Positions 8,739 through 18,032 of a stretch of 64,000 nucleotides of DNA are shown piece by piece. This stretch comes from SFTH01 sp963643985. Its GTDB lineage: Bacteria; Bacillota; Clostridia; Christensenellales; Aristaeellaceae. The notes under the pieces were generated by a model, which had not been told where the DNA came from, did no database searches, and saw only the letters and a list, made by a program, of their open reading frames with translations. The stretch's first letter is position 1, and each line of letters starts with the position of its first letter. The stretch is taken from NCBI GenBank assembly GCA_963643985.1, contig CAVINP010000001.1, positions 1-64,000 on the forward strand. Reading direction: 5' to 3'. Both the position numbers and the translations under genes were made by a program.

Positions 8739-9913
8739 TGAAGAAGGAAAAGCTGGATTTGTTCAGCGTATTTTATAAGAACAGCCTGCTGGTGGAAGGC
8801 GTCATCATTCTCGCGATTTTTGCAATCCTGACCGGCGGCAATTTCCTCACCGCAGCCAACCTCTCCAACCTGCTGATGCAGGGCGTTACCTATTCCGTTA
8901 TCTCCATCACGATGGCATGGGTCATCATCACCGGTAACTCGGATCTGTCCGCAGGCCGTTTCCTGGGCATGTTGGGCATGATTGCCGCCATCATGATCGT
9001 CAACAACAAGAATCTGCCGACCGTGGTTGCCCTGCTTGTGGTCTACGGCATCGCGATCATCTCCGGTCTCTGGCACGGCTTCTGGGTCGGCTATCGCAAG
9101 CTGCCTGCCTTCATCATCACGCTGGCTACGCAGCTGGTCTTCCTGGGCGTCAACCAGTTGCTCTCCGGCGGCCGCATCTACGGTCCTGCACGCGGCATCA
9201 TTGCCGAAATGGGCAACGGCTATATTCCGTCCATCGCCTTCAAGAATGACACCACGATCTACCTCAGCATCCTGCTGGTCATTGCCTACATTTGCCTCAC
9301 CGTTGCCAAGGAGCGCAAGACCATCAGCCAGGGCCTGGGCGAGGCCCGCTGGGGCAAGCTGATCCCGAAGATGGTGTTCATCTGCGTGCTGGTCGGCATC
9401 GTAACCTTCATCCTTTATTCCCACAAGGGCTATTCCTGGGCAATGCTGATCCTGCTGGTTCTGGTCACCTTCTTCAATCACGTCAGCAGCAACACGCGCT
9501 TCGGACGCTACATCTACGCCATCGGCGGCAACAAGGAAGCAGCTGCCCTGTCCGGTATCAACGTCTCCAAGGAACTGCTGAAGATGTACGTGCTGCACTC
9601 CGTCATCATTGCAACTGCGGCTATGATCTGCCTGGGCCGTCTGAATTCCGCAACGACTTCCACCGGTAACGGCTACGAGTTCACGGCCATCACGGGCTGC
9701 GTCGTCGGCGGCGTTGCCATCACCGGCGGCCGCGGCACCGTGGTCGGCGCAGTTGTCGGCACCATGATCATGGCGGCTCTGGACAACGGCATGAGCATCC
9801 TCAACCTCGACCCCGCACTTCAGTACATTGTGCGCGGCGCCGTGCTGCTCTTCGCAATCGCTCTGGATTCCTACGCATTCAACCGCAAGGCCAAGACCGT
9901 GCAGAAGGCGTAA
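8738..9913 (+). CDS. Sugar ABC importer permease (XylH/RbsC-like)
   Basis: A 391-residue polytopic membrane protein of the BPD_transp_2 family. It has the conserved NLSNLLMQG segment near the N-terminus, the DLSAGR loop and the GGVAITGGRGTV loop near the C-terminus. The length and the segment around WVGYRKLPAFIITLA resemble XylH of the D-xylose transporter. With the proteins at 5158 and 7215 it completes one importer. Co-translated with the ATPase. Confidence 0.94.
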   Translation: MKKEKLDLFSVFYKNSLLVEGVIILAIFAILTGGNFLTAANLSNLLMQGVTYSVISITMAWVIITGNSDLSAGRFLGMLGMIAAIMIVNNKNLPTVVALLVVYGIAIISGLWHGFWVGYRKLPAFIITLATQLVFLGVNQLLSGGRIYGPARGIIAEMGNGYIPSIAFKNDTTIYLSILLVIAYICLTVAKERKTISQGLGEARWGKLIPKMVFICVLVGIVTFILYSHKGYSWAMLILLVLVTFFNHVSSNTRFGRYIYAIGGNKEAAALSGINVSKELLKMYVLHSVIIATAAMICLGRLNSATTSTGNGYEFTAITGCVVGGVAITGGRGTVVGAVVGTMIMAALDNGMSILNLDPALQYIVRGAVLLFAIALDSYAFNRKAKTVQKA

Positions 9914-9934
9914 GGCTGATTACACACACCCCTG

Positions 9935-9971
9935 CCTCTGCCCTCGCTGCCTGTGCAGCGGGGCGGAGAGG
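9935..9971 (+). promoter_or_regulatory. GC-rich stem-loop between transporter and enzyme genes
   Basis: CCTCTGCCCTCGCTGC pairs, with one bulge and a mismatch, to GCAGCGGGGCGGAGAGG across a CTGT loop. No T run follows. It probably tunes expression between the importer genes and the metabolic genes rather than stopping transcription completely. Confidence 0.6.
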
Positions 9972-10003
9972 TTATCAATCACAATAATACGGAGGAAAGC
10001 TAA

Positions 10004-11128
10004 ATGGATATGGTAATGAAGAAGCATGTCATCAAGGACGTCAAGGTTCATCTGGTATCCTACAGGGTCAAGGGCGGCTTTTCGGACGCAACCCGTCAGG
10101 GCGAAGTCGTCGGCTACTGCATCGTGCGCGTTATTCTGGATGACGGCATGGAAGGCTTCGGCATCACCTATCATGAGGTTGGCGGCGAAGCGACCAAGAT
10201 GATGATCGAGCACGACATCGCTCCCAAGATCATCGGCCGCGATCCTTTCGAGACGGAAGTGCTCTGGAACGAAATCATGGGCTATCTGCGTGGCGTCGGC
10301 CGCAAGGGTCTGATGCTCTGCGCACTTTCCGCAGTGGATATCGCTCTGTGGGACCTTAAGGGCAAGATCATCGGCCTGCCCCTGTATCGCATGTTCGGCG
10401 GCACCCGGACCAGGATCCCGGTTTACGGTTCCGGCGGATGGACTTCCTACGATGACGATGAGCTCGTGGCGGAGATGCTCAAGCTCAAGGAGCAGGGTTA
10501 CTCCATGATCAAGTTCAAGGTCGGCGTGGAAGGCGGCCATAACACCCGCCGTGACCTGCTGCGCGTACGCAAGGTCAGAGACGCAGTCGGCCCGGAAATG
10601 CGCCTGATGCTCGATGCCAACGGCTGCTGGGATGCCGCGACCGGCGCACAGTTTGCCAATCAGGTCAAGGAATATGACATCATGTTCCTCGAAGAGCCGG
10701 TATTTGCCGATGACCTGCCGGGTCTGATCAAGTACAAGCAGTCCACCGATCTGCCGCTGGCCACCGGCGAGCAGGAGTACACCCGCTACGGCGCACGCGA
10801 TCTGCTCATCAACGGCGCAGCGGACATCGTCCAGCTCGAAGGCACCCGCGCGGGCGGCTTCACCGAGATGCTCAAGATCGGTCATCTGACGCAGGCTTTC
10901 AATGTCAAGTTCGCTCCCCACGCGATGGAGAATCTGCACATCCATCTGGTCAGCGCTTTCAACAACGCGCTCTTCCTTGAGCGTCTGCTGATCTTCGAGG
11001 AGATCGCGGCGAATGTCTACATCGATGCGCCCAAGCCCATCAACGGCTATATGTACATTCCCGAAGACAAGCCGGGCCTGGGTCTGGATCTGAATATGGA
11101 CTTCATCCGTGAGCACGACGAGAAGTAA
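10004..11128 (+). CDS. Enolase-superfamily sugar acid dehydratase (mandelate racemase/MLE family)
   Basis: A 374-residue protein with an N-terminal capping domain and a C-terminal barrel. The KxK pair is Lys170/Lys172 (IKFKVG). Metal ligands are Asp204 (DANG), Glu230 (EEPV) and a Glu near 256 (GEQE), and the general base is His306 (APHAME). These place it in the mandelate racemase subgroup, whose usual members in such loci dehydrate aldonic or uronic acids to 2-keto-3-deoxy acids. The Asp that normally pairs with the catalytic His is replaced by Glu279 (QLEGTRAGG), which may alter reactivity. GGAGG precedes the start. Followed by the isomerase at 11160. Confidence 0.88.
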   Translation: MDMVMKKHVIKDVKVHLVSYRVKGGFSDATRQGEVVGYCIVRVILDDGMEGFGITYHEVGGEATKMMIEHDIAPKIIGRDPFETEVLWNEIMGYLRGVGRKGLMLCALSAVDIALWDLKGKIIGLPLYRMFGGTRTRIPVYGSGGWTSYDDDELVAEMLKLKEQGYSMIKFKVGVEGGHNTRRDLLRVRKVRDAVGPEMRLMLDANGCWDAATGAQFANQVKEYDIMFLEEPVFADDLPGLIKYKQSTDLPLATGEQEYTRYGARDLLINGAADIVQLEGTRAGGFTEMLKIGHLTQAFNVKFAPHAMENLHIHLVSAFNNALFLERLLIFEEIAANVYIDAPKPINGYMYIPEDKPGLGLDLNMDFIREHDEK

Positions 11129-11159
11129 TCATTGACATTCCGCGGAAAGGAAGCCTGAT

Positions 11160-11984
11160 GTGAGCAAATTTCAATTAGGTGTATGCGAGTGGTCCATGAG
11201 GGCGAGAGGAAAAGCCCTCATGGACGTCACCCGAAAGTGTGCTCTGGACTGTGTACAGCTCGGAGTCGGCACAGAGACCATGGCGGGTCGCGGTTTGGCG
11301 GACGAGGCGATGGTACAGGAATACCGGCAGGCGGCCGGGGAGACGGGCGTTGAGATCGTATCGCTCTCTGCGCAGTTTGTCGACAATTACAGCTTCACCC
11401 TTCCGCAGAATGCCCAGGATGAAGCTGTTGCCATGGAATTGTGTACCCGTACGATCGGATTGCTGCCGATCTTCGGCTGCAAAAATTTCCTGTTGCCGGT
11501 GCTGTGCAAAAACACCATCTGCGACGGCACGAGCTTCCACCGCGCGGTGGAGCGCATTCGCATGCTGGCCGACATGGCTGCGGACAAGGGCGCCGTGACC
11601 TGTCTTGAGGTCAACCTGAGCCTTGAAAAGGTCTACGATCTGCTGGACGCGGTGGACCGTGATGATGTGAAGATATTCTTTGATTCCCAGAATCTCTTCG
11701 CGCTGGACGGCACGTGCATGGCGCGCTACTATACCGAACTGGCGAACAGGCATCTGATCGGCGGTATCCACCTCAAGGACGGCATCGGCAACATGCTCTC
11801 CGGCTCGCTGCTCGGAGACGGCAATTCGGGCTTTGACCGGACGGCGAAGGCCATCGCGCAGAGTGATTACAGCGGCTGCATACTGACCGAGAGCGTCTAT
11901 GCGAACCCGACCGTGGCGCAGCAGGGGACAGAGGAAGAACTCCTTGCCCGCGATGCCGCGACCATGAAGCGTTATTTCAATTAA
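11160..11984 (+). CDS. Sugar phosphate isomerase/epimerase family protein (GTG start)
   Basis: A 274-residue xylose-isomerase-like TIM barrel. Candidate metal ligands occur as Glu (CLEVN), Asp (FFDSQ), His (GIHLKDG) and Glu (LTESVY). Initiation must be at the GTG at 11160: the overlapping ATG at 11158 is followed at once by a TGA. A GGAAAGGAAG purine run precedes it. The protein lies between the dehydratase and the dehydrogenases of the catabolic operon. Its substrate is probably an intermediate of that pathway, but I cannot name it. Confidence 0.8.
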   Translation: MSKFQLGVCEWSMRARGKALMDVTRKCALDCVQLGVGTETMAGRGLADEAMVQEYRQAAGETGVEIVSLSAQFVDNYSFTLPQNAQDEAVAMELCTRTIGLLPIFGCKNFLLPVLCKNTICDGTSFHRAVERIRMLADMAADKGAVTCLEVNLSLEKVYDLLDAVDRDDVKIFFDSQNLFALDGTCMARYYTELANRHLIGGIHLKDGIGNMLSGSLLGDGNSGFDRTAKAIAQSDYSGCILTESVYANPTVAQQGTEEELLARDAATMKRYFN

Positions 11985-12003
11985 ACGAAACAGAGGATAT
12001 AGT

Positions 12004-13050
12004 ATGAAAGTTTTGTATTATGCAAAGCCCATGCGCGAAAACGCGAGCATCCGTCAGTGGCCCGATCCCGTTTGCGGCGCCAACGACGTTATTATCAAGG
12101 TCATGAGCGTGAGCATCTGTCACGGCGTCGAGGGTGACCATGACAAGCCCAACGGCAGCGGCTGCTCCGCCTATCCGCTGATTCCCGGCCACGAGTTTGC
12201 CGGAGTTGTCACCGAAGTCGGCGCGAATGTGACCACCGTAAAGGTCGGCGAGCGCGTGACGGCGGACAACGTGGTCACCTGCGGCACGTGCTTCTACTGC
12301 AAGAAGGGCGACTTCATTCACTGCCCCAACAAGCGCAACCTGGGCAATGTGGCGGACGGCGGCTTTGCCGAGTTTGTGAAGGTTCAGGAGAGCAAGGTCG
12401 TGAAGATCCCCGATCACGTCTCCTACAACGAAGCCTGCATGACCGAGCCCGTGGCCTGCTGCATGCATGCCATCGATCAGATGAACATCCGCTACGATGA
12501 CGACGTGCTGGTGCTGGGCGCCGGCCCGATGGGCATCATCCTGGCACAGTTGGCGGCACACAGCAATGCCCGCAGCGTGACCGTGGTCGCATCCTCCAGG
12601 GAAAAGCTGGAAGTTGTCAAGTCTCTGGGCATCGACACCATTCAGATGGACAGAAACGATTACAGCAAGCACGAGGCCGAGATCTTCAAGCGCTATCCGC
12701 TCGGCGTGGACTGCCTCTTTGATGCCACCGGCGCAGAGGAGCTGGTATACACCACGCCCAAGCTCATGAAGATGGGCGGCAAGATCCTCGAGTACGGCTA
12801 CTATCGCGGCGAAAAGCCCACCCTGCGCTTTCCCTTCAATGCGTTCTGGGACAAGGAACTGACCTATCTGACCTGCCTGAGCCAGGTCGGCGAGTTCCAG
12901 CGCGCCATGGACGCGATCGCTTCCGGCAAGGTCAACACGAAGGTGCTGCTGACGGCCGAATACGATCTGGATCACTATTTCGATGCGATTGACCGCTACA
13001 AGACCGACCGCAACATCCTCAAGCTGGTCATCCACCCCAACCAGGAATAA
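12004..13050 (+). CDS. Zinc-dependent alcohol dehydrogenase (MDR), atypical catalytic loop
   Basis: A 348-residue medium-chain dehydrogenase. It keeps GHEFAG, the four-cysteine structural zinc lobe (CGTCFYCKKGDFIHC) and a Rossmann GAGPMG. The first catalytic zinc ligand lies in SICHG, where most relatives have GICGSD. It belongs to the threonine/sorbitol dehydrogenase-like group and probably oxidises a polyol or sugar with NAD(P)+. It is the first of two adjacent MDR genes; the next starts 14 bases after its stop. Confidence 0.88.
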   Translation: MKVLYYAKPMRENASIRQWPDPVCGANDVIIKVMSVSICHGVEGDHDKPNGSGCSAYPLIPGHEFAGVVTEVGANVTTVKVGERVTADNVVTCGTCFYCKKGDFIHCPNKRNLGNVADGGFAEFVKVQESKVVKIPDHVSYNEACMTEPVACCMHAIDQMNIRYDDDVLVLGAGPMGIILAQLAAHSNARSVTVVASSREKLEVVKSLGIDTIQMDRNDYSKHEAEIFKRYPLGVDCLFDATGAEELVYTTPKLMKMGGKILEYGYYRGEKPTLRFPFNAFWDKELTYLTCLSQVGEFQRAMDAIASGKVNTKVLLTAEYDLDHYFDAIDRYKTDRNILKLVIHPNQE

Positions 13051-13063
13051 GGAGGCAGGTAAT

Positions 13064-14155
13064 ATGAAAGCATTGGCCAAGATGGCATACGGCCCCGATC
13101 ACCTTCAGTACATCGATATGCCCGTTCCGGAGTGCGGAGACGATGACATCGTGCTCAAGGTCAAGGCCGCGGGCATCTGCGGTTCGGACATGCCGCTGCT
13201 CTACGGACCGGACGAAGACAAGTACAAGAACTACAGCTACCCCATGATCATCGGCCATGAGTTTGCCGGTGAAGTGTGGAAGGTCGGCAAGAACGTGACC
13301 CGCTGGAAGAAGGGTGACCGCGTGGTTTCGGACAACACCGGTTACGTCTGCGGCCACTGCCCCGCCTGCGAGAGCGGCAACTATCTGCTCTGCCGCGAGC
13401 GTAAGGGTATCGGCGGCGACATGAACGGCGGCATGGCCGAGTACGTGCGCATCCCCGGTGTGGTGCTCCGGCGCGATGCCAACAGCATCTGGAAGTTGCC
13501 GGACAACATGCCCTATGAGCATGCGGCGGTGATGGACCCGATCTGCAACGGCTACAAGGCCGTGGTGCAGGAAGCCAAGGTCATGCCGGGCAACAATGTC
13601 GTGGTTTTCGGCAACGGCCCCATCGGCCTGTTCTGCGTGCAGATGGCCCGCATCATCAACTGCGCCCGCATCATCGTGATCACCACGAAGCGCAGCGCAC
13701 CCAAGCGCAATCCCATCTGTGAGAAGCTCGGCGCAACGGATTATCTGCTGGCAGACGATCCCGACCTGATCGAGAAGGTCAAGGCCATCGGCGGCGAGGA
13801 CGGCATTGCAGCGGTGTTCAACTGCGCATCCCGTTCCGCCAACGTGCTGCCCCAGGCCGTGCAGATGCTCCGCCCCGGCGGCACCTTCGTGATGCTGGGC
13901 TATACCCGCACGGCAGTCACCTACGAAGAGGATCCGGCAGACATGATGGGCCATCGCGGCATACAGTTCATCGGCCACATGGGCTATGATCACACCTCCT
14001 GGAGAAACGTGCTGGCGCTCTACCGCGAAGGCCGTATCGACATGGAACCCGTGGTCACGCACAAGATTCCGCTCTCCAAGTGGCGCGATGGCTTTGAGAT
14101 GTTTACCGCACGCGAGGCAGCCAAGGTTGTGCTGCTGCCCGAGGCAGACGAATAA
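13064..14155 (+). CDS. Zinc-dependent alcohol dehydrogenase (MDR)
   Basis: A 363-residue medium-chain dehydrogenase with a canonical catalytic loop (GICGSDMP), GHEFAG, structural zinc cysteines (CGHCPACESGNYLLC) and a nucleotide-binding GNGPIG. Start at 13064 with GGAGG about 9 bases upstream. The likely role is oxidation of a sugar, sugar acid or polyol in the same pathway as its neighbours. The presence of three MDR proteins in one operon (also 12004 and 20204) implies several oxidation steps or several substrates. Confidence 0.9.
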   Translation: MKALAKMAYGPDHLQYIDMPVPECGDDDIVLKVKAAGICGSDMPLLYGPDEDKYKNYSYPMIIGHEFAGEVWKVGKNVTRWKKGDRVVSDNTGYVCGHCPACESGNYLLCRERKGIGGDMNGGMAEYVRIPGVVLRRDANSIWKLPDNMPYEHAAVMDPICNGYKAVVQEAKVMPGNNVVVFGNGPIGLFCVQMARIINCARIIVITTKRSAPKRNPICEKLGATDYLLADDPDLIEKVKAIGGEDGIAAVFNCASRSANVLPQAVQMLRPGGTFVMLGYTRTAVTYEEDPADMMGHRGIQFIGHMGYDHTSWRNVLALYREGRIDMEPVVTHKIPLSKWRDGFEMFTAREAAKVVLLPEADE

Positions 14156-14170
14156 GGAGGAAACACGAAA

Positions 14171-15628
14171 ATGAAAATGCTGATTAACGGCGAATGGGTA
14201 TCTTCCGCAGACGGCGCGACCATCGATGTCGTGAACCCCTACACCGGTGAAGTGATGGACAACGTGCCCGCAGCCACGAAGCAGGATGTGGACTTTGCCA
14301 TTTCCGAGGCCGTCAAGGGCCAGAAAATCTGGAACCGCAAGATCATCCGTGAACGCGCCGAAATCCTCAGAAGGTATATGGAACTGCTGCGCCGTGACCG
14401 CGATGAGCTGGCAAAGCTGCTGACGATGGAAACCGGCAAGCCGGTCTTTGATTCCTACGGCGAGATCGATTCCGTCATCATGACCTTCGACAGCTCCGTC
14501 GAGGTGGTCAAGCATCAGTACGGCAAGACCATGCCGATGGGCATCGAGGGCGGCTACGATGACGACCTGCAGGTGACGATCCATGAGCCTCTGGGCGTGA
14601 TCGCCTGCATCGTGCCCTTCAACTTCCCCGCAGCCCTGTGGGCGTTCAAGGCAGGCCCGGCACTGATGGCCGGCAATGCCATCGTGGTCAAGCCCGCCAC
14701 GTCCAACCCGCTGACCGTGCTCAAGCTGATGGGCCTGCTGGTTGAGGCAGGCGTGACGCCCCAGGCCGTGCAGTGCATCACCGGCCGCGGCGCGACCGTA
14801 GGCAACTGGATCAGTGACAACCCCGCCGTGGCGCAAGTCAACCTGACCGGCGGCGTCGAAGCCGGCAAGGAAATCGCCCGCCATGCGGCCGAGAACCTGA
14901 CCTCCTATAAGTTCGAACTGGGCGGCAATGATCCGCTGATCATCTGCGCAGACTGCGACATGGAACTGGCCGTCAACGAAGCCGGCGACAAGACCCGCAA
15001 CGCAGGTCAGTGCTGCTCGGGTGCCAAGCGCTTCATCGTGCATGAGTCCATCAAGGACGAGTTCGTACGTCGCCTGATCGAAGAACGCCTCAAGACCGTC
15101 AAGGAAGGCGATCTGATGGACATCGAGACCAATTTCGGCGTACTCATCAGCGAGAAGGCTGCCATCGAAGTGGAAAAGCAGGTGCAGCACACCATCGACC
15201 AGGGTGCAAAGCTGGTCTACGGCGGCGTGCGCAGGGGCGCATATTACATGCCCACCGTGCTGGACAACTGCACGATTGACATGGATGTCTGCAAAAACAT
15301 GGAAATCTTCGGGCCCGTGTTCCCGATCTTCACTTTCAAGACCCTGGAAGAGGCAATCGAGATCGCCGATGCGACGGACTACGGCCTCAGCTCCGGCGTG
15401 ATCACCGAAAACCTGAAGGATGCCATGATGGTGGCAGGTTCCCTGAAGGCCGGCATGGTCGCGGTCAACGGCTCCGGCGGATTCCGCGCTCAGGAGCTGC
15501 CCTTCGGCGGCGGCAAGAAGATGAGCGGCAACAGCCGTGAGTGCCTCTCCTCCGTGCTGGAAGAAGTGACGCAGGAGAAGTCCATCATTTTCCGCTATGC
15601 AATGAAGAAGTACAACGCTTTCAAATAA
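14171..15628 (+). CDS. Aldehyde dehydrogenase family protein, first of a tandem pair
   Basis: A 485-residue NAD(P)+-dependent aldehyde dehydrogenase. The catalytic loop is intact (GQCC, nucleophile Cys282) and the general-base Glu lies in ELGGND. The nearest named groups are lactaldehyde, glycolaldehyde or succinate-semialdehyde dehydrogenases, but specificity is uncertain. GGAGG precedes the start. The next gene, 13 bases downstream, is a clear paralogue. Expected role: oxidation of the aldehyde released by aldol cleavage of the sugar acid. Confidence 0.92.
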   Translation: MKMLINGEWVSSADGATIDVVNPYTGEVMDNVPAATKQDVDFAISEAVKGQKIWNRKIIRERAEILRRYMELLRRDRDELAKLLTMETGKPVFDSYGEIDSVIMTFDSSVEVVKHQYGKTMPMGIEGGYDDDLQVTIHEPLGVIACIVPFNFPAALWAFKAGPALMAGNAIVVKPATSNPLTVLKLMGLLVEAGVTPQAVQCITGRGATVGNWISDNPAVAQVNLTGGVEAGKEIARHAAENLTSYKFELGGNDPLIICADCDMELAVNEAGDKTRNAGQCCSGAKRFIVHESIKDEFVRRLIEERLKTVKEGDLMDIETNFGVLISEKAAIEVEKQVQHTIDQGAKLVYGGVRRGAYYMPTVLDNCTIDMDVCKNMEIFGPVFPIFTFKTLEEAIEIADATDYGLSSGVITENLKDAMMVAGSLKAGMVAVNGSGGFRAQELPFGGGKKMSGNSRECLSSVLEEVTQEKSIIFRYAMKKYNAFK

Positions 15629-15641
15629 GGAGGACAATGCC

Positions 15642-17105
15642 ATGAAGATGCTGGTTGGAAAGACTTTTGTCGATGCGAGCGACGGCGCAGTCCGGAACGT
15701 GGTCAATCCGGCGACCGGAGAGATCATCGATACCGTGCCCGCTGCAACCAAGGAAGATATCAAAAAGGCAATCGATACCGCTTATGAAGGACAGAAGGCA
15801 TGGGCGGCCATGACCGTGCGCGATCGCAGCAAGCTGCTCAAGAAGTTCGCCGAGGTCGTGATGGAGCGCCGTCTGGAGCTGGGCGAAATCCTGGCCAAGG
15901 AAGCCGGCAAGCCCTTCATGAAGGAAGCCGTCTGGGAAATGGACTCCGTCGCATACGTTTACGAAGGCGCATGCGAGGTGGCCAAGCATTACTACGGCCG
16001 CACGATGCCCCTGGGCACCGAGCCCGGTTACGACAAGGACATTCAGTTCACGATCCACGAGCCTCTGGGCGTGATCGCCTGCATTGTGCCCTTCAACTTT
16101 CCGCCCGCCATCTGGGCATTCAAGACGGCTGCGGCACTGGCTGCGGGCAACGCGCTGGTTGTCAAGGCACCGTCCTGGGACCCGATGACGCTGATCAAGC
16201 TGCATGAAATCCTGGTTGAGGTCGGCGTACCGGCAGAGGTCGTTCAGATCGTGACCGGCAGCGGTGCCAAGATCGGCAAGTGGCTGGTCGAGGATCCGCG
16301 CGTGGCCTCCGTCAACTTCACCGGCAGCACGGCAGTCGGCGTGGACATCGCCAAGAACGCCGCTCCGAATCTGACCCGCTACTACTTCGAACTGGGCGGC
16401 AACGATCCTTTCATCGTCTGCAAGGACGCGGATCTCAAGCTGGCCGTCAAGGAAGCGGGGGATCAGTGCCGCAACAACCGCCAGTGCTGCACCGGTTCCA
16501 AGCGCTTCATCATTCACAATTCCCTGAAGGATGAATTCGTCAAGGAACTGATCGAGGACTACCTGAGCAAGGAAGTTCAGGGCGATCCCATGGATCCCAA
16601 CACCACGCTCGGCCCGGTCATCAGTGAAAAGGCTGCCATCAACATCGAAAAGCAGATCAACCTGACCGTGGAGCAGGGCGCAAAGATCGTCTACGGCGGC
16701 AAGCGCAACGGCGCATTCGTGCAGCCCACGATCCTGACGGACGTCACGCCGGATATGGACATTGCCGGAAACATGGAAGTCTTCGGCCCCGTCTGGCCGA
16801 TCATCGGCTTTGACACCGTGGACGAGGCGATTGACATTGCCAACGGTTCGGATTACGGTCTGGGCGGCGGCGTCTTCTCCGCAGACATCAAGACCTGTAT
16901 GAAGGTGGCAACGAAGCTCAAGACCGGCCATGTGGCGATCAACGGCTCCGGCAACTTCCGTGCTGCGGAACTGCCGTTCGGCGGCGGACGCAAGATGAGC
17001 GGCAACAGCCGTGAGAGCCTGTCGGCGGTGATGGACGAAGTGACGCAGACCAAGTCCATCGTGATGAGATACGTACTGGACGAGAATCCCGGCTACGTCC
17101 GCTAA
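15642..17105 (+). CDS. Aldehyde dehydrogenase family protein, second of a tandem pair
   Basis: A 487-residue paralogue of the preceding gene with the same start pattern (KMLVGKTF against KMLINGEW). The cysteine pair is kept (Cys282/Cys283), and so is the ELGG glutamate, but the Gly that normally precedes Gln in the nucleophile loop is Arg280 (NRQCC). That change next to the nucleophile could alter cofactor handling or substrate range. The pair could act on two different aldehydes or form mixed oligomers. Confidence 0.9.
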   Translation: MKMLVGKTFVDASDGAVRNVVNPATGEIIDTVPAATKEDIKKAIDTAYEGQKAWAAMTVRDRSKLLKKFAEVVMERRLELGEILAKEAGKPFMKEAVWEMDSVAYVYEGACEVAKHYYGRTMPLGTEPGYDKDIQFTIHEPLGVIACIVPFNFPPAIWAFKTAAALAAGNALVVKAPSWDPMTLIKLHEILVEVGVPAEVVQIVTGSGAKIGKWLVEDPRVASVNFTGSTAVGVDIAKNAAPNLTRYYFELGGNDPFIVCKDADLKLAVKEAGDQCRNNRQCCTGSKRFIIHNSLKDEFVKELIEDYLSKEVQGDPMDPNTTLGPVISEKAAINIEKQINLTVEQGAKIVYGGKRNGAFVQPTILTDVTPDMDIAGNMEVFGPVWPIIGFDTVDEAIDIANGSDYGLGGGVFSADIKTCMKVATKLKTGHVAINGSGNFRAAELPFGGGRKMSGNSRESLSAVMDEVTQTKSIVMRYVLDENPGYVR

Positions 17106-17129
17106 TATATCCGGGGGGAAGAAGAGCAT

Positions 17130-18011
17130 ATGAAAAAGATTGAAGGCCTGTTTCCGGCGCTGGTTACGCCGTATGACGGTGAAGGGCGCGTCAATACCGA
17201 TGCAATCGGAAAGTTGGTTGAAAAACTGCAGAAAAGCGGCATCAGCGGTTTCTACGTGGGCGGCAGCACGGGTGAATCCTACCTGCTGAGCATGCAGGAG
17301 CGCAAGTGCGTGCTGGAAGCGGTGAAGGAAGCCGCGGATCCGTCGATGAAGGTGATTGCCAACATCGGCATGCTGGCGACCGAGCAGAGCATCACGTTGG
17401 CAAAGCATGCCGAAAAGGTTGGCGTGACGGCCATCTCTTCCGTTCCTCCCTTCTATTTCTCCTTCACGGCAGAGGAGCTCTACCACTACTACGAGGATCT
17501 GGCCGGCGCAGTGGATGTGCCCGTGCTGATCTACAACATTCCCGCAATGTCGGGCGTGAAGTTCAGCACGGCAGATCTCTGCCGCCTGCTTGAGGACAAG
17601 CGCATCTGCGGCCTCAAGCACACGAGCTTTGACCTGTTCCAGATGCAGCGCCTGATTCAGCTCTATCCCGAGAAGAGCATATTCATCGGCCACGATGAAC
17701 TGTTCCTGAGCGCATGGGCCGTGGGTGCACGCGCCGGCATCGGCAGCACATACAACATCATGCCGGAGAAATTCATCGGCATTGCACAGGCATTTGCCCG
17801 GGACGATCAGGCGGAAGCACTGCGCCTGCAGGGAGAAGTCAACGAGATGGTTGAGGTACTCTGCGAGGTCGGCGTGTTCAAGGGTATCAAGGAAATACTG
17901 AAGATGCAGGGCATGGACTGCGGCGACTGCAGAAAGCCCTTCACGATGCCCGACGAGGCACAGCGTGCAAAACTGGCCGGGACGGCGCAGCGTCTGGGCT
18001 TGCTCAAGTAA
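17130..18011 (+). CDS. DHDPS-family aldolase, N-acetylneuraminate lyase subfamily
   Basis: A 293-residue class I aldolase barrel. The Schiff-base lysine is Lys163 (GLKHTS) and the catalytic tyrosine Tyr135 (YNIPA). Its sequence is closer to sialic acid lyase (NanA) than to DapA: GGSTGES, the GHDE segment corresponding to GYDE, GIGSTYNIM and CRKPF are all present. No nanE or nanK kinase/epimerase lies nearby, so in this locus it may instead cleave a 2-keto-3-deoxy sugar acid to pyruvate and an aldehyde, which the aldehyde dehydrogenases would oxidise. Confidence 0.88.
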   Translation: MKKIEGLFPALVTPYDGEGRVNTDAIGKLVEKLQKSGISGFYVGGSTGESYLLSMQERKCVLEAVKEAADPSMKVIANIGMLATEQSITLAKHAEKVGVTAISSVPPFYFSFTAEELYHYYEDLAGAVDVPVLIYNIPAMSGVKFSTADLCRLLEDKRICGLKHTSFDLFQMQRLIQLYPEKSIFIGHDELFLSAWAVGARAGIGSTYNIMPEKFIGIAQAFARDDQAEALRLQGEVNEMVEVLCEVGVFKGIKEILKMQGMDCGDCRKPFTMPDEAQRAKLAGTAQRLGLLK

Positions 18012-18032
18012 GCATAAAGGGGTGTAATCAAC

